Shown here: one piece after another, positions 1 to 6,109 of the stretch
Numbering within the stretch: the stretch's first letter is position 1
Layout of the letters: every line of letters begins with the position of its first letter
NCBI GenBank assembly: GCA_964560775.1
Contig: CAZLNH010000392.1
Span: 1-11,439 of the forward strand
Length of the DNA stretch: 11,439 nucleotides
Direction of reading: 5' to 3'
Source of the DNA: Woeseia sp964560775
GTDB taxonomy: Bacteria; Pseudomonadota; Gammaproteobacteria; Steroidobacterales; Woeseiaceae
Made by a program: the position numbers and the translations under genes
Notes under the pieces: generated by a model
The model's database searches: none
What the model was told of the DNA's origin: nothing
What the model saw: the letters and a program-made list of their open reading frames with translations, nothing else

Positions 1-281
1 GCGCGTGCCTCCGTCAGTTCGAAGGCACTGATCGTCAAATCTACGCCGTTGCGCGTAGCAGGGGACGGCAATACGTAGACGCCGGAGCCGGTTTTGACCT
101 TCACGCGATCGAGCGCCTCAAGCGCAATAATTGCCTCGCGAATCGTCGGCCGGCTGACGGAGAATCGATCCGCGAGTTCACGCTCCGGGGGTAACCGTCC
201 GCCCACCGGATACTCGCCGGAATCGATCAGGAGCAGCAATCTGTCGGCGATGCTCCTGTAGAGACGCTTGTCACTGGCCAT
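1..281 (-). CDS. GntR-family (FadR subfamily, UxuR/ExuR-like) transcriptional regulator, partial
   Basis: This is the first 93 codons of a GntR repressor reading leftward and leaving the window. The start ATG (complement of 279-281) is preceded by a good GGAGGG ribosome site (complement of 287-292). Residues about 7-73 form the winged helix-turn-helix. Visible hallmarks are RLPPERELADRF, the recognition helix segment SVSRPTIREAIIALE (41-55) and the wing motif KTGSGVYVL. Residues from about 86 (SAFELTEAR) look like the start of the helical FCD ligand-binding domain, which is cut off. The pattern resembles E. coli UxuR/ExuR (PPERE, REA, GAGIYVL in my recollection), which respond to hexuronate-pathway compounds. 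It is transcribed divergently from the alginate genes, so it is probably their local repressor, with a DEH- or KDG-like inducer. The inducer is inferred, because the ligand domain is not visible. Confidence 0.93.
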   Translation of the reverse strand, partial: MASDKRLYRSIADRLLLLIDSGEYPVGGRLPPERELADRFSVSRPTIREAIIALEALDRVKVKTGSGVYVLPSPATRNGVDLTISAFELTEAR

Positions 282-333
282 GTCTACCCTCCAACTCGTG
301 GCCCTGCCTGATAGCCCCCGGGCTTTGCGGCGT

Positions 334-362
334 ATACTAGCACAACGGACCAGATTGGTCAT
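334..362 (-). promoter_or_regulatory. candidate promoter of the GntR gene
   Basis: On the minus strand a -10-like TAGTAT (complement of 334-339) lies 17 bases from a weak -35-like ATGACC (complement of 357-362). This places the start of transcription roughly 50 bases upstream of the regulator ATG. The inverted repeat at 348-360 falls inside this promoter, which fits autoregulation. The -35 match is poor, so the call is tentative. Confidence 0.35.
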
Positions 363-367
363 GACAA
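348..367. promoter_or_regulatory. candidate GntR operator near the regulator promoter
   Basis: GACCA-GAT-TGGTC (348-360) is a perfect 5-bp inverted repeat with a 3-base spacer. It overlaps TTGGTCATGACAA (355-367), which has the TTGGT half-site and an imperfect opposite arm TGACAA. FadR-subfamily regulators of the UxuR/ExuR group bind TTGGT-N2-ACCAA-type palindromes (family knowledge). The nine bases ATTGGTCAT at 354-362 recur exactly at 489-497. Confidence 0.4.
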
Positions 368-488
368 TGTGCTGCCAAGACAGCCGGTTAAATAAAATAT
401 TGAAAGTAAGCCAGTTTTACAAGGGAAAGTATTGAGGCGCCGCAGCGAATAGCGAGCCCGGATCCGATGATCGCTGCCAATGGAGAAA

Positions 489-502
489 ATTGGTCATATA
501 GG
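489..502. promoter_or_regulatory. candidate GntR half-operator
   Basis: ATTGGTCAT here repeats the sequence at 354-362, 135 bases away. Only the left half-site TTGGT is good; the right arm (ATATAGG) does not match ACCAA. It could be a secondary site upstream of the PL6 promoter, or chance. Confidence 0.25.
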
Positions 503-536
503 TTTTATTGCTTGTATCGATCAAAAGGTATGTTTG

Positions 537-548
537 TTGGTTGACCAA
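537..548. promoter_or_regulatory. candidate main operator TTGGTTGACCAA
   Basis: TTGGT-TG-ACCAA is palindromic apart from the central TG and closely matches the UxuR/ExuR-type consensus TTGGTATACCAA (known for that family). It overlaps the predicted -35 box of the PL6 promoter (541-546), so a bound repressor would block RNA polymerase. The neighbouring UxuR-like regulator is the obvious candidate to bind it; that pairing is inference. Confidence 0.55.
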
Positions 549-570
549 ATCAGCATAATCTGGTTATAGT
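541..570 (+). promoter_or_regulatory. sigma70-like promoter of the alginate operon
   Basis: The -35 box TTGACC (541-546) and -10 box TATAGT (565-570) are separated by 18 bases; reading the -10 as TTATAG (564-569) gives 17. Transcription would start near 577, giving a leader of about 57 bases before the PL6 ATG. The -35 lies within the TTGGTTGACCAA palindrome. It is the best promoter match in the intergenic region on this strand. Confidence 0.55.
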
Positions 571-607
571 CGCCTGCAGCCAAACTAATCATCCCCGGGG
601 GGAACCG

Positions 608-649
608 ATGAGAGCACCAGGACGCAGTGGACTATGCAGGCATTTCTAG
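608..649 (+). other. possible 13-codon leader ORF overlapping the PL6 start
   Basis: ATG at 608 is preceded by a G-rich ribosome site (GGGGGGAA, 597-604) and encodes MRAPGRSGLCRHF before TAG at 647-649. It overlaps the PL6 start codon (634) in another frame. The PL6 ATG itself has only a weak ribosome site, so this mini-ORF may feed ribosomes to PL6 by translational coupling. Alternatively it is the true beginning of PL6 separated by a one-base frame error (see findings). There is no evidence that the peptide has a function. Confidence 0.25.
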
Positions 650-2829
650 CCATCGCATGCCTGGTCAGCTGTGCGGCGATGGCCGGCGAGACCATCGTAG
701 CCTCGCAGGACGAGTACCGCGACGCAATCCAGGAGGCGCTGCCCGGGGACACGATCATCCTGGCCGACGGCGAATGGCGGGACTTCGAGGTGCTGTTCAC
801 CGGTACCGGTACGGCAGAACAACCGATCACGCTGACGGCTGAGAGCACGGGCAAGGTAATCCTGACGGGTCAGTCGAACCTGAGGATGGCGGGCAGGCAC
901 CTGGTCGTCTCGGGGCTGGTCTTCAGGGACGGGTACTCGCCGACGAATACCGTATTGGCGTTCGGTCGCACCAATGGAGACTACGCCTATCACTCGCGGG
1001 TCACCGAAGTGGTTATCGACCACTTCAACAATCCGGAACGCTACGAGACGGATTTCTGGGTGATGATGTACGGCAAGCACAACCGGTTCGACCATAACCA
1101 CCTCGAGGGAAAGAGCAACCAGGGCGTCACTCTGGCCGTGCGCCTCGACAGCGAAGAAAGCCGGAATAATCATCACAGGATCGACCACAACTACTTCGGA
1201 CCCCGCCCAGTACTCGGCTCTAACGGTGGCGAAACGCTGCGCGTCGGCACGAGCACCTATTCACTGACGGATTCCCACACTGTTGTCGAAAACAATTACT
1301 TCGACCGCTGCAGCGGCGAGGTCGAGATTATCTCGAGCAAGTCCGGCCGCAACACTTTTCGCGGTAACGTGTTCTACGAGTCGCGCGGCACACTGACGCT
1401 GCGTCACGGTAACGACAACCTGGTCGAGAACAACGTCTTCCTGGGCAATCGCGTCGACCACACGGGCGGGATCCGGGTCATTAACAAGCGCCAGACCGTG
1501 CGCAACAACTATATGGAAGGCCTGACCGGGCATCGCTTCGGCGGCGCGCTCGTCGTCATGAACGGGGTACCGAATTCGCCGATCAACCGCTACCACCAGG
1601 TCGAGGATTCGGTCCTGGAAAACAATTCGATCATCGAAAGCGATCATGTCGAACTGGCGGCCGGCAGCGACGAGGAGCGCTCGGCGCCGCCAGTGCGGAC
1701 TGTCTTTCGTAACAACCTGATCCACAATGCGGGCGGGAAAAGTGTAATTGCCGTGCACGACGACGTGAGCGGCATCACTTTCGAGGGCAATGCGCTGCAT
1801 AACGTTGCCTCGCCCGTCGTCGGGCGCGGATTCGACAGTCACACTATTACACTCGAGAAAGCAGCAAATGGCCTGCTGTACCCGAAAGGCGCTGAGTTTA
1901 AGGGCAAGGGCGCAAGCCGGGACCTCCAGGTAATCGATAAGTCGGACACCGGCGTCGCCTGGTACGAGAAACCGGGGCCCGACGATCGCTTTGATACGGG
2001 CGTGGAAACCCTGGTGCAACCGACCGAGGGTTCGTTATCGACCGCGGTCGAGGGTGCCGGTGCAGGCGACGTGCTCCTGTTGGCGCCGGGCAGCTATCGC
2101 GTATCCAGGATCCTCGTGATCGACCGGCCGCTGACCATCCGCGCAGCCAACGCCGAAGAGCGGGCCAGCATCGCATTCGAGCGCACGGCATTATTCGAGA
2201 TAGCAGAGGGCGGCAGCCTGAAGTTGGCCGGCCTCGACATCTCCGGCCGCGCGGCGCCCGATGTGGCGGGAAATTCTCTGATACGGACCAGCCGGTACTC
2301 GATGCTCGACAACTACGAACTCATTGTCCGGGATGTGGACGTACGCGATCTCGACACCAATCACTCGTTCAATTTCTTCACCGTCGCCAAGCACACGTTC
2401 GCGGACCGGATCGAAATTATCGATTCCGAGTTCCGGAACATTACCGGCCACGTGCTGTTCATGAACCGGGAGAGCGACGATCTCGGTATATACAACGGCG
2501 AGTATGTGACGATCAGGCGTTCGGTATTCGGCGATATCCAGGGCACTGTCGCGGACATCTATCGAGGCGGTACCGACGAAAGCACGTTCGGACCGCACTT
2601 CGAGCTCTCTGGGTCGACGCTCGACAACGTCGGCCACGGCAACCGCAACAAGGCGCGGGCATCGCTCAGGCTGCTGGGCGTGCAGGCGACGAGTATCCGT
2701 GACAACGCGTTCAGTGAGAGCTCGCCGGTGCGGATTATCCATACCGTTGGTGAGCCGGTAACCCGGCTTGCAGGCAATGAGTTTCTATCGACGCCTGCGC
2801 CGGTCATCGGCGACATCGGCGAACTGTGA
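634..2829 (+). CDS. PL6-family alginate lyase, two parallel beta-helix domains, secreted
   Basis: This 731-residue enzyme cleaves alginate by beta-elimination, releasing unsaturated uronates. The N-terminal catalytic beta-helix spans about residues 20-445 and a second beta-helix about 458-725, the full-length two-domain form of AlyGC-type PL6. The active-site blocks are NGGETLRVG (197-205), CSGEVEIISSKS (226-237) and LTLRHGN (254-260). Glu229 and Glu231 correspond to the calcium ligands, Lys236 to the catalytic base and Arg257 to the acid; the 21-residue Lys-Arg spacing equals the K220/R241 spacing I recall for AlyGC. The N terminus is a short hydrophobic export signal with a lipobox-like LVSC (10-13), or AMA-GE for signal peptidase I. 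ATG 634 is the only in-frame start after the upstream stop at 586, but its ribosome site is weak and the n-region has no basic residue. It is the first gene of the operon. Endo or exo mode and G or M preference cannot be read here. Confidence 0.95.
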   Translation: MQAFLAIACLVSCAAMAGETIVASQDEYRDAIQEALPGDTIILADGEWRDFEVLFTGTGTAEQPITLTAESTGKVILTGQSNLRMAGRHLVVSGLVFRDGYSPTNTVLAFGRTNGDYAYHSRVTEVVIDHFNNPERYETDFWVMMYGKHNRFDHNHLEGKSNQGVTLAVRLDSEESRNNHHRIDHNYFGPRPVLGSNGGETLRVGTSTYSLTDSHTVVENNYFDRCSGEVEIISSKSGRNTFRGNVFYESRGTLTLRHGNDNLVENNVFLGNRVDHTGGIRVINKRQTVRNNYMEGLTGHRFGGALVVMNGVPNSPINRYHQVEDSVLENNSIIESDHVELAAGSDEERSAPPVRTVFRNNLIHNAGGKSVIAVHDDVSGITFEGNALHNVASPVVGRGFDSHTITLEKAANGLLYPKGAEFKGKGASRDLQVIDKSDTGVAWYEKPGPDDRFDTGVETLVQPTEGSLSTAVEGAGAGDVLLLAPGSYRVSRILVIDRPLTIRAANAEERASIAFERTALFEIAEGGSLKLAGLDISGRAAPDVAGNSLIRTSRYSMLDNYELIVRDVDVRDLDTNHSFNFFTVAKHTFADRIEIIDSEFRNITGHVLFMNRESDDLGIYNGEYVTIRRSVFGDIQGTVADIYRGGTDESTFGPHFELSGSTLDNVGHGNRNKARASLRLLGVQATSIRDNAFSESSPVRIIHTVGEPVTRLAGNEFLSTPAPVIGDIGEL

Positions 2830-2858
2830 TGTGCTGCTTCATTCATACCGGGGTATTG

Positions 2859-2895
2859 CTGGACGTCTTCTGTCCAGGCCGTGAGGATTTCCTCA
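2859..2895 (+). other. tandem small hairpins between PL6 and MFS genes
   Basis: CTGGAC (2859-2864) and GTCCAG (2872-2877) form a 6-bp stem with a 7-base loop. They are followed at once by TGAGG-ATTT-CCTCA (2882-2895), a 5-bp stem with a 4-base loop. There is no T-run, so this is not an intrinsic terminator. The hairpins sit just upstream of the transporter ribosome site (GGGGGGG, 2898-2904) and could affect mRNA processing or transporter translation. A function is speculative. Confidence 0.35.
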
Positions 2896-2908
2896 ATGGG
2901 GGGGATTC

Positions 2909-4216
2909 ATGAAAAGAAGTGGACTGAGATGGGTGATAGTCGTGCTTGTCGCGATTGCGACGGTGATCAACTACATCGATCGGGGTGCGCTCGGTTTTCT
3001 CTGGCCGGAGATTTCGCAAGACATCGGACTGACGAAGACAGACTATGCAATTATCCTTAACGTTTTTACGTTCGCCTACGCTTTCGGCCAGACACTGTTC
3101 GGCAAGATCTTCGACTGGATCGGTACGCGCCTCGGCTTCATCCTGTCCATAACCGTCTGGTCGGCGGCAACGATGCTGCATGCGATTGCCGGGGGGCTGG
3201 CCAGCTTCGCTATTTTCCGTTTGTTACTTGGCGTATCCGAAGCAGGCAACTGGCCTGGCGCCACCAAGGCGAACGCGGAATGGTTTCCAATCAAAGAGCG
3301 GGCGCTGGCTCAAGGAATTTTCAATTCCGGCGCGGCCATCGGAGGCATTATTTCGGCCCCGGTTATCGCCTACCTGTTTGTCTATCTCGAAAGTTGGCGA
3401 GCCACCTTTGTCACCATTGGCTTGCTCGGCCTGCTCTGGCTGATTCCATGGTTAATCGTTTACAAATCGGGTCCCGACAAACATCCCTGGGTGTCAGAGG
3501 CTGAACGCGACTACATTCTGACCGGCCAAAGAAATGCCGAAACGAATGAGGTAGCAACGTACGCGCCAGGCGCTGCAGAGATATTGTCCCGCAAGGAAAG
3601 CTGGGGAGTCATCCTGGCCTCATTCTTCCTCGATCCCATCTGGTGGCTGTTCGTCGGCTGGTTGCCCTTGTACCTGGCCGAGACCTATGGGTTCGGGGTA
3701 CAGGAAATCGGGCTGTACGCCTGGGTACCGTATGTCGGCGCGATGTTCGGCGCCTGGTTCGGCGGGCTGTTGGCGCAGAATCGAATCAGCGCCGGTTGGA
3801 CGGTCAACAATGTACGAAAATTCGTCATCGGCCTGGGTGGCCTCATCATGCTGGTCTCACTCCTGATGACGATGAGAGCGGCGACCCCGATGGTAGCCGT
3901 GCTGTTGATGGCAGCTATTCTTTTTGGATTTCAAACGGCTGTTGGCAACATCCAGACACTGCCGAGTGATTTCTACAGTGGCGAGTCCGTCGGCTCGCTC
4001 GCGGGCTACGCCGGAACCGCCGCCAAGCTCGCGGTCGTCGGGCTGAATTTCCTGATCCCCGTAATCACCGTGAACAGTTATGCGCCCGCGTTCGCTGTCG
4101 GTGCCGTGCTGGCAATTCTGACGGTCCTCTCGGTCTGGATTCTCTGTGGACGAATTCAACCTCTTAACCCCCGCTCGGTGAGTTCTGCCCGACGCAACCA
4201 ACATAGGAACAGTTAA
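2909..4216 (+). CDS. MFS transporter, ExuT-like hexuronate/anion symporter family
   Basis: This 435-residue inner-membrane protein has the usual 12 hydrophobic helices of the major facilitator superfamily. It belongs to the anion:cation symporter (hexuronate transporter) group. Evidence is NYIDRG in helix 1 (21-26), motif A-like GKIFDWIGTR (65-74), the block FRLLLGVSEAGNWPGATKA (103-121) followed by EWFP, and DPIWWLFVGWLPLYL (242-256), which matches the DPxWW..WLPxYL signature of ExuT-type proteins. A hydrophilic central loop covers about 186-232, and the C-terminal tail is basic. In this cluster it should bring monomeric unsaturated uronate/DEH from periplasm to cytoplasm; the substrate is inferred from context. 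A strong G-run ribosome site (2898-2904) precedes the ATG. The stop TAA shares its last base with the next start (TAATG), so the SDR is translationally coupled. Confidence 0.93.
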   Translation: MKRSGLRWVIVVLVAIATVINYIDRGALGFLWPEISQDIGLTKTDYAIILNVFTFAYAFGQTLFGKIFDWIGTRLGFILSITVWSAATMLHAIAGGLASFAIFRLLLGVSEAGNWPGATKANAEWFPIKERALAQGIFNSGAAIGGIISAPVIAYLFVYLESWRATFVTIGLLGLLWLIPWLIVYKSGPDKHPWVSEAERDYILTGQRNAETNEVATYAPGAAEILSRKESWGVILASFFLDPIWWLFVGWLPLYLAETYGFGVQEIGLYAWVPYVGAMFGAWFGGLLAQNRISAGWTVNNVRKFVIGLGGLIMLVSLLMTMRAATPMVAVLLMAAILFGFQTAVGNIQTLPSDFYSGESVGSLAGYAGTAAKLAVVGLNFLIPVITVNSYAPAFAVGAVLAILTVLSVWILCGRIQPLNPRSVSSARRNQHRNS

Positions 4217-4971
4217 TGAAAGCTCTTGAAGGAAAGGTCGCCATTGTTTCCGGTGGCTCACGCGACATCGGCAGGGCCGTCTCGGAAGGCCTCGCTGCCC
4301 ATGGTGCAAGAGTTGTCGTCAATTACTTCAACACGCCGGCCGACGGCGAGGCTACGGTGACCGCCATCGAAGCGGCGGGCGGAACCGCCTTGGCTGTGCG
4401 TGGTGACATGACGAAACAGTCCGACGTCGAGAATCTCGTCAACGAGACACGCAAGGCGTACGGCGACTCCATCGATATTCTCGTCAATGTCGCCGGCAGC
4501 CTGGTCGCACGGAAAACGCTGGCCGAAATGGACGAGTCCTTCTTTGAAGGTGTCATGAAACTTAATGTGACGAGTGCGTTCCTGGCCACCAAGTTCGTGG
4601 TACCGCACATGCAGGCCGGCAGTTCGATCATCAACTTCGCGTCCCAGGCTGGTCGCGATGGCGGTGGCCCCGGAGCTTGCGCTTACGCCACGTCGAAGGG
4701 CGCCGTCATGACTTTCACGCGTGCGATGGCCAAGGAACTGGGTCCCTCGAACATCCGGGTCAACTGTGTCTGCCCCGGAATGATCAGCACAACGTTCCAC
4801 GACAGGTTCACCAAGGACGCGGTTCGCGCCAACGTAGCTTCCGCAACGCCGCTGCGCCGCGAGGGCCAGGCAAGCGAAGTGGCGGACCTGGTTATATACC
4901 TGGCGTCGCCTGAAGCGAGCTTCATTACCGGTGCCAGTCTCGATATCAATGGCGGCATGCTGTTCTCATGA
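4216..4971 (+). CDS. SDR-family oxidoreductase, probable DEH reductase (DEH to KDG)
   Basis: This is a 251-residue classical short-chain dehydrogenase. It carries the Rossmann motif SGGSRDIG (12-19), GDM (63-65), NVAG (91-94), the structural Asn in LNVTS (Asn117), and the catalytic triad Ser143, Tyr157 and Lys161 (YATSK), then CPGMISTTF (186-194). Arg16 in the glycine loop and no acidic residue at the end of strand 2 (Asn36) favour NADPH over NADH. The usual third glycine is Asp17, a tolerated variant. Between a uronate transporter and a KDG kinase, the expected reaction is reduction of 4-deoxy-L-erythro-5-hexoseulose uronate to 2-keto-3-deoxy-D-gluconate, as done by the SDR A1-R of Sphingomonas. 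Sequence alone shows only SDR; the substrate rests on context. An AGGA ribosome site (4205-4208) lies inside the transporter gene end. Confidence 0.92.
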   Translation: MKALEGKVAIVSGGSRDIGRAVSEGLAAHGARVVVNYFNTPADGEATVTAIEAAGGTALAVRGDMTKQSDVENLVNETRKAYGDSIDILVNVAGSLVARKTLAEMDESFFEGVMKLNVTSAFLATKFVVPHMQAGSSIINFASQAGRDGGGPGACAYATSKGAVMTFTRAMAKELGPSNIRVNCVCPGMISTTFHDRFTKDAVRANVASATPLRREGQASEVADLVIYLASPEASFITGASLDINGGMLFS

Positions 4972-4999
4972 TTTCAAGCAGCAGTAGTCAGGGGTCGTC

Positions 5000-6028
5000 A
5001 TGGCCGGGTTTTTGACTTTCGGCGAGATCATGCTGCGGTTGAAGACGCCGGGGCACGAGCGCTTCTTCCAGTCTCCGGCATTCGAGGCCACATTTGGCGG
5101 CGGGGAGGCCAATGTTGCGATAGCGCTCGCGAACTACGGCCTGGACGCAGGCTTCGTGAGTGCCTTGCCGGCCAACGACATCGGCGATTCGGCGGTGCGC
5201 GAGCTCAGGCGCTTCGGTATCGACACGTCTCATATTCGCCGCTCCGGGGACCGGGTCGGCGTTTACTACCTGGAAACAGGTGCCAACCAGCGCCCATCGA
5301 AAGTCGTTTACGACCGGGCAGGTTCGTCGATCTGCGAGGCAAAGCCCGGCGACTTCGACTTCCCCAGGATCTTCGATGGAGCAACGTGGCTGCACATTAC
5401 GGGCATTACGCCGGCACTCAGTGCCTCGGCCGCGGAGTTGAGCCTCGAAGCCGTTGCCGCGGCGAAGACTGCGGGGCTTACAGTTTCGTGTGACTTCAAT
5501 TTCCGGAGCAAGCTGTGGAAGTGGGGCAAGACTGCTCCCGAAGTCATGACCGAGCTGGTCAGGTACGTCGACGTCGGCATTGCCAACGAAGAGGATTGCC
5601 AGAAATCGCTCGGCATAACGGTCGATGTGGATGTCGAGAGCGGTGAGCTCGATACGGCCAGGTACGAGGCCCTCAGCGCGAAGGTGCTGGACGAGTATCC
5701 GGATATGTCGACGATCGCGATCACGCTGCGCGAATCCTACAGCGCCGACCGAAACGGCTGGTCTGCATGCATGCGGGACGCCACCGGTTTCATGTTATCG
5801 AAACGCTACGAGATGACGGACATCGTCGACCGTGTAGGCGGCGGTGACAGTTTCGCGTCGGCGTTGATTTATGGCCTGAATGCCTATGAGGAGCGACAGC
5901 AGTCGCTGGAGTTTGCCGTCGCGGCGAGCTGCCTGAAGCACTCTATTCCGGGTGATTTCAACAGAGTCACGGTTGCCGAAGTGGAACACCTGATGGGTGG
6001 GGACGCTTCGGGTCGAGTACAGAGGTAA
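5000..6028 (+). CDS. kdgK: 2-keto-3-deoxygluconate kinase (PfkB/ribokinase family)
   Basis: This 342-residue cytoplasmic sugar kinase phosphorylates KDG with ATP to 2-keto-3-deoxy-6-phosphogluconate, feeding the lower Entner-Doudoroff route. Visible features are the N-terminal substrate-binding glycine block GGGEANVAIA (33-42), the carbohydrate-kinase segment ITGITPALS (133-141), CDFNFRSKLW (164-173) typical of KDG kinases, the PfkB signature 2 DRVGGGDSFASAL (277-289) with catalytic base Asp283, and the C-terminal PGDFNRVT (317-324). Length is normal for the family. It starts 28 bases after the SDR stop with an AGGGG ribosome site (4990-4994), consistent with one operon. The aldolase that would split KDPG is not in this window. 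Other PfkB sugars are possible, but the motifs and neighbours agree on KDG. Confidence 0.94.
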   Translation: MAGFLTFGEIMLRLKTPGHERFFQSPAFEATFGGGEANVAIALANYGLDAGFVSALPANDIGDSAVRELRRFGIDTSHIRRSGDRVGVYYLETGANQRPSKVVYDRAGSSICEAKPGDFDFPRIFDGATWLHITGITPALSASAAELSLEAVAAAKTAGLTVSCDFNFRSKLWKWGKTAPEVMTELVRYVDVGIANEEDCQKSLGITVDVDVESGELDTARYEALSAKVLDEYPDMSTIAITLRESYSADRNGWSACMRDATGFMLSKRYEMTDIVDRVGGGDSFASALIYGLNAYEERQQSLEFAVAASCLKHSIPGDFNRVTVAEVEHLMGGDASGRVQR

Positions 6029-6063
6029 AGCACGAACCGGTATCCATTTCATGGAATTGCGAG

Positions 6064-6086
6064 GGTTTCCGGAGCCATACGAAACC
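6064..6086 (+). other. small hairpin upstream of the receptor gene
   Basis: GGTTTC (6064-6069) pairs with GAAACC (6081-6086) across an 11-base loop. It is preceded by a smaller TCCAT-TTC-ATGGA hairpin (6043-6055). There is no T-run, so it is not an intrinsic terminator. It lies just before the receptor ribosome site and could mark an mRNA processing or stability boundary. The 81-bp gap 6029-6109 shows no clear promoter. Confidence 0.3.
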
Positions 6087-6109
6087 TGAAATTTAAGAGG
6101 GGGAACAAA

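Larger units (their letters stand above)
282..633. promoter_or_regulatory. divergent intergenic control region
   Basis: These 352 bases between the regulator and the PL6 gene contain no convincing protein gene apart from a possible 13-codon leader ORF at the right end. They hold the promoters for both directions and several TTGGTC-type sites, listed separately. A 7-bp perfect inverted repeat, GCAGCGA (442-448) with TCGCTGC (471-477), sits between the two promoters; its role is unknown. The segment about 380-425 is AT-rich compared with the flanking genes. I see no CRP-like TGTGA-N6-TCACA site and no riboswitch. Confidence 0.8.

Noticed and set aside
646..1188. 180-codon open frame on the minus strand at the start of PL6
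   Set aside because: It is a shadow of the PL6 signal and first beta-helix region; the translation has no family resemblance.
1261..2019. 252-codon open frame on the minus strand inside PL6
   Set aside because: Its long length comes from GC-rich codons of PL6 read in reverse; it has no domain, no good ribosome site and no room as a separate gene.
2191..2742. 183-codon open frame on the minus strand inside PL6
   Set aside because: It is antisense to the well-supported PL6 coding frame, shows no recognisable motif, and is explained by high GC in the other frame.
4258..4800. 180-codon open frame on the minus strand inside the SDR gene
   Set aside because: The SDR frame has all catalytic motifs intact, so the opposite frame is a shadow.
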